A stretch of DNA of 64,000 bases from Thalassospira profundimaris (GTDB lineage Bacteria > Pseudomonadota > Alphaproteobacteria > Rhodospirillales > Thalassospiraceae), in the NCBI RefSeq assembly GCF_003326675.1, contig NZ_JPWF01000007.1, positions 1 through 64,000 on the forward strand. Reading direction: 5' to 3'. This document shows positions 45,297 through 53,119 of the stretch, piece after piece. The notes beneath the pieces are model-generated. The model was not told the DNA's origin. It was given only the letters and a program-made list of their open reading frames with translations, and did not search any database. The first letter of the stretch is position 1. The number at the start of each line of letters is the position of its first letter. Position numbers and translations under genes: made by a program.

Positions 45297-46888
45297 GCCT
45301 GCCCCTCCACTGCCTTGGCTTCATTCGGATCGACACCGGCCATCATCAGGCCCAGAACGCGCTCATTTGCTTCTGACGCAGCTACTTCACCAATGATCGC
45401 ACCATCGCACATCACCAGAATTCGGTCGGCAAGCGACATGATTTCGTCAAGCTCCACGGACACCAACAGAACGGCTTTGCCAGCGTCCCGCATGGCGACA
45501 ATTCGTTTGTGAATAAACTCGATGGCCCCGATATCGACACCACGGGTCGGCTGCCCGACCAAAAGCAATTCCGGGTCACGCATGATCTCGCGTGCCAGTA
45601 CCAGTTTCTGCTGGTTCCCGCCCGAGAAATTGGCAGCCTTCAAATCGGGATTGTCCGGGCGAACATCAAACTCTGCCATCATATTGGCTGTCGCCTTTGA
45701 AATAGCTGGCCAATCAAGGAACACACTCTTTTGATAGGCCGGATCATCCTGATACCCCAGAATGGCTGCTTCCTTGGCAGAAAACGCCGTAACCATCGCC
45801 ATGCGATGGCGGTCTTCGGGCACATGGGCGACGCCACGACGGCGTAATTCGGCCGCATCAATGCCCTTGCCCGGCGTGATATCCTGACCGTTCAGTTCAA
45901 CAGAACCCTCGGTCGCGGAACGAATACCGCCAAGAACTTCAAGCAGTTCACTTTGACCATTGCCCGACACGCCGGCAATGCCAACAATCTCGCCTGCACG
46001 GACATTGAATGTCGCGTTCTTAACCTTGCGAACACCCTGCGCGTTATCGACACAAAGGTTTTCAACGTTCAATACGGTGGCGGCCGGATTGGCATCACCC
46101 TTTTCGAGGCGTAACAACACCTTACGGCCGACCATTAATTCAGAAAGTTCTTCCGGGCTGGTTTCCGCCGTCTTGCGATGGGCGACCATTGCGCCTTGGC
46201 GCATCACCGAAACATTGTCGGTAGCAGCCATGATTTCACGCAATTTGTGCGTAATCAGAACCACCGTCTTGCCCTGCTCTTTCAGGGTTTCAAGAATACG
46301 GAATAGATGGTCTGCCTCTTGCGGGGTCAGAACACCGGTTGGTTCATCCAGAATCAGGATCTCGGCACCACGGAAAAGTGCCTTAAGAATTTCGACACGT
46401 TGCTGAAGACCGACCGACAGATCACCAACGATGGCATCCGGGTCAATGTCGAGCGAATATTCCCGCTCAAGACGTCGAAGTTCTTCGCGTGCCCGGTCAA
46501 CACCGTCGCGCAGAACTGCACCACCTTCAACTCCGAGAATGACGTTTTCAAGAACCGAAAATGTTTCCACCAGCATGAAATGCTGATGAACCATGCCGAT
46601 ACCGGCTGAAATGGCATCTTCGGAACCTTTGATTTCGCACAGTTTTCCGTCAACATGGATGGTTCCGGCATCGGCTTGATAAAAGCCGTACAGGATGCTC
46701 ATCAGGGTTGACTTCCCTGCACCATTTTCACCCACGATACCGTGGATAGTTCCCTTATCGACCTTAAGATCGATTTCCTTGTTCGCGTGTACCGCCCCGA
46801 ACCGCTTGTCAATGCCACGCAGTTCAATAGCGGGTTGCACGGCACCGGTTTCCCCGGTGCCGTGCATTTGATGCATCGTATCCGACAC
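45293..46888 (-). CDS. Nucleoside ABC transporter ATPase, two-domain
   Basis: A 531-residue fused ATPase with two ABC domains, as in RbsA/NupO. Domain 1 has Walker A GENGAGKSTLMS, signature LSVGLQQRVEILKALF and Walker B ILILDEPTGVLTPQE. Domain 2 has the degenerate Walker A GVSGNGQSELLE and FSGGNQQKLVLAREIM, with LLLVGQPTRGVDIG in place of a normal Walker B, as is usual in this class. The start is GTG at 46888 with GGGGA upstream. A 13-bp perfect hairpin lies within codons 8-18. Confidence 0.94.
   Translation of the reverse strand: MSDTMHQMHGTGETGAVQPAIELRGIDKRFGAVHANKEIDLKVDKGTIHGIVGENGAGKSTLMSILYGFYQADAGTIHVDGKLCEIKGSEDAISAGIGMVHQHFMLVETFSVLENVILGVEGGAVLRDGVDRAREELRRLEREYSLDIDPDAIVGDLSVGLQQRVEILKALFRGAEILILDEPTGVLTPQEADHLFRILETLKEQGKTVVLITHKLREIMAATDNVSVMRQGAMVAHRKTAETSPEELSELMVGRKVLLRLEKGDANPAATVLNVENLCVDNAQGVRKVKNATFNVRAGEIVGIAGVSGNGQSELLEVLGGIRSATEGSVELNGQDITPGKGIDAAELRRRGVAHVPEDRHRMAMVTAFSAKEAAILGYQDDPAYQKSVFLDWPAISKATANMMAEFDVRPDNPDLKAANFSGGNQQKLVLAREIMRDPELLLVGQPTRGVDIGAIEFIHKRIVAMRDAGKAVLLVSVELDEIMSLADRILVMCDGAIIGEVAASEANERVLGLMMAGVDPNEAKAVEGQA
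46836..46866 (-). repeat. Strong hairpin inside the 5' coding end of the nucleoside ATPase gene
   Basis: TGCACGGCACCGG (46836-46848) and CCGGTGCCGTGCA (46854-46866) form a perfect 13-bp stem with a 5-nt loop. It begins 22 bases after the GTG start. It could lower translation of the ATPase or stabilise the upstream BMP-protein message. Confidence 0.8.
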
Positions 46889-46918
46889 TACAAATCCCCG
46901 GTTTGCTTCAAGACTGCC

Positions 46919-47914
46919 TTACATCGGGCAGGCGCTGTCGCTCATGTAATCATGAACTGCGAGGCTGCCGGAAGTGATTGCTTCCTTGGCCTTTGCAACG
47001 GCATCTTTCATTTCAGGGGTGATGAGCTTCTCGTTGTTTTCATCAAGAGCCCAGTCAACACCACCTTCAGCCAGACCCAGAATGGTCAGGCCAGGTTTCC
47101 AGCTGTCACCAGCTGCTGCGCCGAATGCTTCGTAAACAGCAACATCAACACGCTTGAGCATCGAGGTCAGGACAGAGCCCGGATGCAGTGCGTTCTGGTT
47201 GGAGTCAACACCAATGCCGAGCTTGCCCGCATCGGCAGCTGCCTGCAGAACACCAACGCCAGTACCACCCGCTGCGTGATAGACAACGTCTGCACCACGG
47301 TCAAACTGCGACTTGGCAAGTTCACCACCCTTCACCGGGTCGTTCCAGGCAGCACCGGTGGTGCCGGTCATGTTCTGGAATACTTCGGCATTCGGATCGG
47401 CGTATTTAACGCCCTGAACGTAGCCACATGCGAATTTGCGGATCAGCGGAATGTCCATACCGCCGACAAAACCGACTTTCTCGGTTTTGGACGCCATTGC
47501 GGCAAGAACACCAACCAGGAACGAACCTTCGTGTTCTTTGAAAACAACCGACTGAACGTTCGGAAGATCAACAACCATGTCAACGATGGTAAACTTGGTC
47601 TCCGGGAATTCTTTTGCGACTTTTTCAAGTGCAGATGCCTGCGAGAAGCCGATTGCAACGATCGGGTTCATGCCGCGACGGGCAAAGTTACGCATAGCCT
47701 GTTCGCGCTGAGAATCGTTCTGGATCTCGAAGTCGCGATACTCGGTACCGGTGTCTGCCTTGTATTTTTCCGCGCCGTTATATGCGCCCTGGTTAAACGA
47801 ACGGTCAAAACGGCCACCAAGGTCATAGACCACTGCCGGTTTGATTTCTGCGGCCGACGCAACACCTGCATAGCAGGCAACAGCCGCGACCACGGAGGTC
47901 AGAAGCTTTTTCAT
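46919..47914 (-). CDS. BMP-family nucleoside-binding lipoprotein-like solute-binding protein
   Basis: A 331-residue periplasmic binding protein of the BMP (PnrA) family, which binds purine and pyrimidine nucleosides. The signal peptide is residues 1-21 (MKKLLTSVVAAVACYAGVASA) with no lipobox Cys at cleavage, so it is soluble rather than lipidated. Motifs are GGRFDRSFNQGAYNGAEKY at about residue 32 and KVGFVGGMDIPLIRKFACGY at about residue 151. The ATG at 47914 has AAGGG seven bases upstream; a long open extension to 48034 is not conserved. First gene of the transporter operon. Confidence 0.93.
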   Translation of the reverse strand: MKKLLTSVVAAVACYAGVASAAEIKPAVVYDLGGRFDRSFNQGAYNGAEKYKADTGTEYRDFEIQNDSQREQAMRNFARRGMNPIVAIGFSQASALEKVAKEFPETKFTIVDMVVDLPNVQSVVFKEHEGSFLVGVLAAMASKTEKVGFVGGMDIPLIRKFACGYVQGVKYADPNAEVFQNMTGTTGAAWNDPVKGGELAKSQFDRGADVVYHAAGGTGVGVLQAAADAGKLGIGVDSNQNALHPGSVLTSMLKRVDVAVYEAFGAAAGDSWKPGLTILGLAEGGVDWALDENNEKLITPEMKDAVAKAKEAITSGSLAVHDYMSDSACPM

Positions 47915-48538
47915 TCCGATGCCCTTCATTGCTTGAATTCTGTTTATTCTTCCCGCCAGTGCCCTTAACCGGGGGAACTCCCTCATCGAAAACATATGAT
48001 CCACTACCATTCTCGCGGGGCTACGGTCCCTCAACCTTGGCTCTCCGCTTATTCGTGGTGTGAATGCTTATGGTAACTACAAAATATAGTGCCCTGTAAA
48101 TAGCAGACCATGCAAGGGGAAGACAAAACCTGTCCGTTTGGTCAAAGACCCCCCTTGGCAAAACCGGCGCGACACCCTTTTTCTGCGGGGTTTCCCTTAG
48201 TTTTGCGTTCTCCCCGATCCGTTCATTGATGACGATTGGTAAAAAATATTTTCTTGCCGGACTTAATAATCCAGCCGCCATTTTGTTCGCAAATGCGGGG
48301 TGAAAAATCTGTCTTCTGCCTGAATCCGATTCTAATCGCAGGTTTCCATCCGGGTTTTGTCATCATACGAAAATCAAATTTTCACAGCCCGGTCATCAAC
48401 CACGCATACCGTCTGCATAAATTTGATGCTACCATGCCGTGTTGGGGAATACTTAACTCCCGAAATCTTTGACTGGTATAGGCCCTTGACCCTGTGAGGG
48501 ACAGGCAAGTGCCTTTTTGTTTTTGTTGGAGAATAGTA
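47915..48538. other. Shared promoter region of the nucleoside transporter and 5'-nucleotidase genes
   Basis: A 624-bp divergent region with no supported gene. Short open frames occur on both strands but lack ribosome sites and conserved content. I cannot place the two promoters with confidence. The 5'-nucleotidase ribosome site is GGAG eight bases before its ATG. Confidence 0.5.
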
Positions 48539-50134
48539 ATGAAACATAAAATTGCAGGGTTGCTGTCAGCTTGTACCATGCTGCCCCTCGGTGCCGGAAG
48601 TGCGTTGGCCGATTATGACTTGCGCATCCTTCACACGAACGATGTCCATGATCGCGTTGAATCGGTTACAAAATATAACAACACCTGCAAGGCCGAAGAC
48701 GATGCCGAAGGCAAATGCTTTGGTGGTTATGCCCGTCTTGCAACTGCAATCCGCGATGCCAAGGCCGAGGGCGGCAACGTTCTGGCACTTGATGGTGGTG
48801 ACCAGTTCCAGGGCTCTCTGTACTATTCCACCTACAAAGGCAAAATGACTGCCGATCTGATGGCGATGGCCGGTTACGATGCCATGACCATCGGCAACCA
48901 CGAATTCGATGACGGCCCGGAAGTGCTTGAAGCATTCATCAAGGCAAGCAAAATCCCGGTTCTTTCCGCGAACGTCCATCCGAATGCGGCATCGAACCTT
49001 AAGGGCAAAATCAAGCCAGACACGATTGTCGAACTTGGTGGCGAGAAAATCGGTCTGATCGGCATCACCACCGAAGAAACCCCCGATATTTCAAGCCCGG
49101 GTGACAAGGTCGCGATTACTGATTCCGAAATGGCACTGCGCTATTCTGTTGCGCGCCTTCGCCTTAAAGGCGTTAACAAAATCATCGTGATGAGCCATTC
49201 GGGCTCCTACAAGGATTTTGAATTGGCCCGCACCGTAAGCGGCATCGACGTCATTGTCGGCGGCCATGACAACCAGTTGTTCTCCAACACCAATGAAAAA
49301 GCCAATTACCCCTACCCGGTTGTTGAAAAGGCCCCGGATGGCAAGCCGGTTCTTGTCGTTCAGGCATATGCCTATAGCCGCTATCTCGGCGAACTGAACG
49401 TTACCTTTGATGATGAAGGCGTTGCCAAGGCATGGTCGGGTGAGCCAATCACGCTTGATGCCAGTGTCAAACCGGCAGAGGACGTCCTTGCATTTATCGC
49501 AGAGGCAAGCGGTGCTGTTGACGCGGTCCGCAATATCGAAGTCGGCAGCTTTACCGATGCCGCAGACGGATCACGCGAAACCTGCCGTCATATGGAATGC
49601 TCGATGGGATCGCTGATTGCGGATGCCATGCTTTGGAAAGCAGGCGAAGGCTATCAGATTGCTATTCAGAACGGTGGTGGCGTTCGTGCCAGCATCGATG
49701 AAGGCACTGTGACCATGGGCGAAGTTCTGACGGTTCTTCCGTTCCAGAACGCACTTGCCACCTTCAAGCTGTCGGGTGCGGATATTGTCGCCTCGCTTGA
49801 ACATGGCGTATCCAAAGTCGATGAAGACAAAGGCCAGTTCCCGCAGGTTTCCGGCCTGACCTTCGATCTTGATCTGGCAAAAACGGTTGGATCGCGCGTC
49901 TCCAACGTCATGGTTGCCGAGGGTGACGGTTTTGCTCCGATTGACATGGGCAAGATGTATGGCGTCGTTTCCAACGACTTCATGCGTAATGGCGGCGATG
50001 GATATACCCTGTTCCGCGACAATGCCACCGATGTTTATGACTTCGGCCCGAACCTTGAACAGGCCGTTGCCGACTATATCGGAGCCAACTCGCCGATGAC
50101 CCCGATGGCCAACGGCCGCATCATCATGAAGTAA
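48539..50134 (+). CDS. Periplasmic 5'-nucleotidase, UshA family
   Basis: A 531-residue exported metallophosphoesterase. The signal peptide is about residues 1-24, ending SALA. The metal-site motifs are RILHTNDVHDRV, ALDGGDQFQGSLYYS, TIGNHEFDDG, MSHSGSYKD and GGHDNQLF, where Asp-Asn follows the usual GGH. The C-terminal substrate domain has QNGGGVRASIDEGTVTMGEV at about residue 380 and NDFMRNGGDGYTLF near residue 480. It dephosphorylates external nucleotides so the divergent nucleoside importer can take up the product. A Cys pair (NTCKAEDDAEGKCFGG) near residue 45 may form a disulphide. Confidence 0.93.
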   Translation: MKHKIAGLLSACTMLPLGAGSALADYDLRILHTNDVHDRVESVTKYNNTCKAEDDAEGKCFGGYARLATAIRDAKAEGGNVLALDGGDQFQGSLYYSTYKGKMTADLMAMAGYDAMTIGNHEFDDGPEVLEAFIKASKIPVLSANVHPNAASNLKGKIKPDTIVELGGEKIGLIGITTEETPDISSPGDKVAITDSEMALRYSVARLRLKGVNKIIVMSHSGSYKDFELARTVSGIDVIVGGHDNQLFSNTNEKANYPYPVVEKAPDGKPVLVVQAYAYSRYLGELNVTFDDEGVAKAWSGEPITLDASVKPAEDVLAFIAEASGAVDAVRNIEVGSFTDAADGSRETCRHMECSMGSLIADAMLWKAGEGYQIAIQNGGGVRASIDEGTVTMGEVLTVLPFQNALATFKLSGADIVASLEHGVSKVDEDKGQFPQVSGLTFDLDLAKTVGSRVSNVMVAEGDGFAPIDMGKMYGVVSNDFMRNGGDGYTLFRDNATDVYDFGPNLEQAVADYIGANSPMTPMANGRIIMK

Positions 50135-50192
50135 CCTGTACTTCAGACCACCTATCACAGGATGGCTTGTACAAGCCGTCCTGAAATCCAAG

Positions 50193-50230
50193 AGGCAGAA
50201 GGTGTAATAGCCCCTTCTGCCTTTTTTTGT
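50193..50230 (+). terminator. Rho-independent terminator of the 5'-nucleotidase gene
   Basis: AGGCAGAAGG (50193-50202) pairs with CCTTCTGCCT (50213-50222), followed by T7. A second hairpin, AGGATGGCTTG/CAAGCCGTCCT, lies just before it at 50158-50181. Confidence 0.92.
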
Positions 50231-50326
50231 TTTTCTTGCCTTTGCGCGGCGTCGCGGCTTATGACAGTCGCTAAATGAACATGGCCGGTCCGCGTGACGG
50301 CTTTCCACGACAAAGAGCGACATACC

Positions 50327-51280
50327 GTGATCACTCCTTCTGCCAATATCCTTTGCTTTGGCGCTGCACATTTTGACCGCACCCTGCAATGCACCGGACA
50401 TTACATTCCCGCTGCATCGAACCCGGTTCGGACACTTCACCGCAAACCCGGTGGCGTTGCCCGCAACATTGCGGTGCATTTGCGTTTGCTGGGCAATAAT
50501 GTCGCGATGCTGGGTGCGGTTGGCGATGATGGTGACGGGGAACATGTGATCTCGGCTCTTGCCGATATCGGCATCGACACACGTCGCATGATGAAGATCG
50601 AAGGCAAGCATACAGCGGGCTATACCGCCATTCTTGATGAAACCGGCGAACTTGCGATGGGAATGATGGATGCGGAGGTTTATGACCTTCTGACCATTGA
50701 CCGTCTTGAAGATCAGCTCGCCAATCTCAAGGCCTGGCCATGGTGGCTGGTTGATGCCAATTTGCCGGCAACGACCATAGCCTGGCTTGCCGAAAACAAG
50801 GGCGAGACCAAGATGTGTGCCGCCACAGTATCGCCAAGTAAGGCTGTTCGGTTCAAAGACGTTCTTGGCAAACTTGATCTTTTGATTACCAACCGCGCCG
50901 AAGCCCAGATCCTGACCGGGATAGAGATCAATGACAAAAGTCAGGCAAAAATTGCGATTGAACTGCTGCGTGGCAAAGGAATCCCTGACGTGATCGTCAC
51001 CCTTGGCGCAACCGGGGTTGTTTCATCTTCGACAAGTACCGGAACCGCATTCTGGCCGCCCTTGCCGACCAAATTGCGCGATGTGAATGGTGCTGGCGAT
51101 GCGTTCTATTCCGGTTTCCTGTCGGCCTATGCCAAACCCGACAGCAGTTTTGACCAGGCAATCGCGTCCGGTCTTGCCATGGCCAGCCTAACGGCGGAAA
51201 CCGATGGCACGACCGTCTGGAACCTGACGCAGGATGCCGTCAATAACCGTGCGAAATTGGCTGAAAAGTCGTCTCTTTAA
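50327..51280 (+). CDS. PfkB-family sugar/nucleoside kinase
   Basis: A 317-residue kinase of the ribokinase fold. PfkB signature 1 is in HRKPGGVARNIAVHLRLLGN at about residue 38 and signature 2 is DVNGAGDAFYSGFLSAYAKP at about residue 256, with the anion-hole GAGD and catalytic Asp. It resembles pseudouridine kinase, but no pseudouridine glycosidase gene adjoins, so the substrate is left open. Its position beside nucleoside genes suits a nucleoside or ribose substrate. The start is probably GTG at 50327; GTG at 50294 is also in frame. Confidence 0.8.
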   Translation: MITPSANILCFGAAHFDRTLQCTGHYIPAASNPVRTLHRKPGGVARNIAVHLRLLGNNVAMLGAVGDDGDGEHVISALADIGIDTRRMMKIEGKHTAGYTAILDETGELAMGMMDAEVYDLLTIDRLEDQLANLKAWPWWLVDANLPATTIAWLAENKGETKMCAATVSPSKAVRFKDVLGKLDLLITNRAEAQILTGIEINDKSQAKIAIELLRGKGIPDVIVTLGATGVVSSSTSTGTAFWPPLPTKLRDVNGAGDAFYSGFLSAYAKPDSSFDQAIASGLAMASLTAETDGTTVWNLTQDAVNNRAKLAEKSSL

Positions 51281-51390
51281 CTCTGCCCGCCCGCATAAGA
51301 TGGCCTGTTGATCGTCTTCCTTGATGATTGCAAGCCGGGGCCAAGCCGGGTAGCTTGTCTGAAATTCAAACTGAAACTGGAGCCGTTCCG

Positions 51391-51633
51391 ATGCATCCGT
51401 TCTTCATTTTTGTAAAATGTGAACTTGGCAAAGCCTATGACGTGGCCGCCGACCTGATCGAAGAAGTCGAAGGTGTATCGGAAGTCTATTCGATCTCGGG
51501 CCCGTTCGAACTTCTCGTCAAAGTCTATGTCGAAGATGAACAGGATATCGGGCGCTATGTTAACGAACAAATCCACAAGCTGCCCAACATCAAGGACACC
51601 CAGACAATCATCACCTTCAATGCCTTTACCTGA
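51391..51633 (+). CDS. Stand-alone Lrp/AsnC ligand-binding (RAM) domain protein
   Basis: An 80-residue protein consisting only of the RAM domain of Lrp/AsnC regulators (FFIFVKCELGKAYDVAADLI; VSEVYSISGPFELLVKVYVE), without the HTH. Such proteins form oligomers that bind amino acids or other small ligands. GGAG nine bases before the ATG at 51391 supports the start. It is followed by a good terminator. Confidence 0.9.
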   Translation: MHPFFIFVKCELGKAYDVAADLIEEVEGVSEVYSISGPFELLVKVYVEDEQDIGRYVNEQIHKLPNIKDTQTIITFNAFT

Positions 51634-51656
51634 TTGGCATTTTCAAGGTTCAATGA

Positions 51657-51690
51657 AAAAACGCGGCGATATCATTCGCCGCGTTTTCTG
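51657..51690. terminator. Rho-independent terminator
   Basis: AAAACGCGGCGA/TCGCCGCGTTTT stem with a 6-nt loop (51657-51686). It is flanked by A and T runs and serves the converging RAM-domain and CigR-like genes. Confidence 0.9.
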
Positions 51691-51710
51691 TTTGTCCTGA
51701 CTTGGCCGAC

Positions 51711-52217
51711 TTACTGGTTGCGTGCCACGTCACGGATAATATCAAGAATAAGGTTGGTGCCCCGTTCGATCAGAACCACATCATCGCCGATAATCTGGCG
51801 AATTGCGCCATCCGTACGGTTCGGCAGCTTTGATTTCAGGTTTGCCGGCAAATCACGCTTTGCAATACCGGGCGGCAACGTGCCACCACGCTCAAGCTTC
51901 ATTGCAATACCCGGCGGAAGGCCCTTGTTACCCTTCCCTTTGTTGCCCTTATCACCTTTATCGCCCTTGCCGCCTTTTGAACCATGGTCGCGATCACTGT
52001 CACCGCTAGTATTTCCGGTCGCAATATCAAGCACATCGCGGATGATTCGGCGTTCTTCATCGGAAAAAATGCCGCCCCCCTGCGCCACTTCGACAAGTTC
52101 ATGCTGATGCCGAGTATTTGACGGGTGCGCCTGCGCCAGTGAAACCGGCAGGATGATTGCGCTCGCGGCAATCGATGCAGTCATGGCAATTCTGGAAAAG
52201 TTCAGCTTTTCGGGCAT
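51711..52217 (-). CDS. CigR/RcnB-like exported protein with Gly-rich collagen-like tract
   Basis: A 168-residue exported protein. The signal peptide is residues 1-30 (cleavage after AQA), leaving HPSNTRHQHE. A Gly-X-Y tract (GSKGGKGDKGDKGNKGKGNK, about residues 79-98) leads into the CigR repeats LPPGIAMKLERGGTLPPGIA, then the C-terminal RcnB/CigR element GDDVVLIERGTNLILDIIRD. CigR is a membrane-associated anti-virulence factor in Salmonella; the function in free-living bacteria is unknown. Confidence 0.8.
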   Translation of the reverse strand: MPEKLNFSRIAMTASIAASAIILPVSLAQAHPSNTRHQHELVEVAQGGGIFSDEERRIIRDVLDIATGNTSGDSDRDHGSKGGKGDKGDKGNKGKGNKGLPPGIAMKLERGGTLPPGIAKRDLPANLKSKLPNRTDGAIRQIIGDDVVLIERGTNLILDIIRDVARNQ

Positions 52218-52340
52218 CTTGTCCTCAATCGTTGTGACGCTTCATCTGTTAAAAGATATGAACTGCGAGCCAAAATGCGAGGCCCGCACAACAAGACAAC
52301 GATTTTAAAACAGGTTTTCTGCCATCCAGACAAAGAAAAA

Positions 52341-52360
52341 AGCACCCTTTTGGGGTGCTT
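52341..52360 (-). terminator. Rho-independent terminator of tRNA-Ser
   Basis: AGCACCC pairs with GGGTGCT around a short loop. On the minus strand TTTTTTC follows. Confidence 0.88.
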
Positions 52361-52367
52361 TAATCAA

Positions 52368-52460
52368 TGGCGGGCAAAGAGGGATTCGAACCCTCGATAG
52401 GGCTTGTCACCCTATACTCCCTTAGCAGGGGAGCGCCTTCAGCCACTCGGCCATTTGCCC
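52368..52460 (-). tRNA. tRNA-Ser(GCU)
   Basis: The minus strand folds as a long-variable-arm tRNA. The acceptor stem is GGGCAAA/TTTGCCC with discriminator G and encoded CCA. The anticodon stem CTCCC/GGGAG encloses loop CTGCTAA, giving anticodon GCU for AGC/AGU serine codons. The T-loop is GGTTCGAATCC. A 3' terminator follows. Confidence 0.97.
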
Positions 52461-52741
52461 TTTATGTCTTTGGTGTTCCCTGCGGAACGACGCCTTTCTT
52501 AAACACCGTCATGGCGCATGTCAATGCCCGAAACCGGCCTCAATGACGTTTTCTTTTTAACAGGCTTGGCAAATTAAACCAGCAGCTTTTTGCCCCTGCT
52601 CACCATGAAGTTTTCTGGTTGAACGGCAAAACTGTCTTCAAACCATCACAGGACTGTCATCGGTTGGAAAAAAACAGCTGTCATAAAGCCTTGGTCGATT
52701 GGTTTATCACTGTCACCCGACATAAAGCTGGTTGGAGAAAG

Positions 52742-52966
52742 ATGCGTACCATCTATCAAAGCACCGACGATTTCGGTCACACCCTTCGCGCCCTGAAACT
52801 GACCAAGGAAGGTCATAACGATCCGGTCTATATGGGACTGGTCATTCAGGATCGCGAAGTGCTTTTCCGCACCCGTGAAAACAGCTCTCGCGAATTTGTT
52901 CTCGAAAAGATCAAGGCATTCGTTGCAGGCAATGCCGCAACATCCTTTGAAGCCCAACCGGCCTGA
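52742..52966 (+). CDS. Small uncharacterised protein
   Basis: A 74-residue soluble protein with a beta-rich middle (YMGLVIQDREVLFRT) and a helical end (EFVLEKIKAFVAG). GGAGAAAG immediately before the ATG at 52742 is a strong ribosome site, while the longer open frame upstream lacks one. The stop codon lies in the loop of a terminator hairpin. I do not recognise a family. Confidence 0.65.
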   Translation: MRTIYQSTDDFGHTLRALKLTKEGHNDPVYMGLVIQDREVLFRTRENSSREFVLEKIKAFVAGNAATSFEAQPA

Positions 52967-52980
52967 TGGCCGGTTTTTTA
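52956..52980 (+). terminator. Rho-independent terminator overlapping the stop of the small protein gene
   Basis: AACCGGCC/GGCCGGTT stem with loop TGAT, then T5. The loop contains the TGA stop of the preceding gene. Confidence 0.9.
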
Positions 52981-53072
52981 TTGCCTGCGATTAACCGCTG
53001 GCAGGCAGACCCGAGTTAGATTGAATTTCTCAGTCGCGCCGGGGCGAAACTCCCCGTTTGCCCCGCAACTTC

Positions 53073-53106
53073 ACCGCCGGTCTCCATCATGACCGGCGGT
53101 TCCTTT
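53073..53106 (+). terminator. Second hairpin, possible backup terminator
   Basis: ACCGCCGGT (53073-53081) pairs with ACCGGCGGT (53092-53100), followed by TCCTTTT. A GGGGC/GCCCC hairpin lies just upstream. No gene is seen between the two terminators. Confidence 0.6.
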
Positions 53107-53119
53107 TATCTAGGTGATG

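Noticed and set aside
46742-47968. Long plus-strand open frame (about 400 codons) opposite the BMP-protein gene
   Set aside because: It is the mirror of a well-conserved coding gene, has no ribosome site and no recognisable content; biased codon use keeps the antisense frame open.
48021-48281. Minus-strand frame of 86 codons between the BMP-protein and nucleotidase genes
   Set aside because: No ribosome site, no family pattern, and it lies in the shared promoter region.
49571-50611. Long minus-strand open frame opposite the 5'-nucleotidase and PfkB kinase genes
   Set aside because: It runs across two real genes and a terminator, so it cannot be an independent gene.
51880-52000. Tandem DNA repeat or CRISPR-like array
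   Set aside because: The repetition is a Gly-X-Y coding tract with varied codons inside an intact gene; no spacers.
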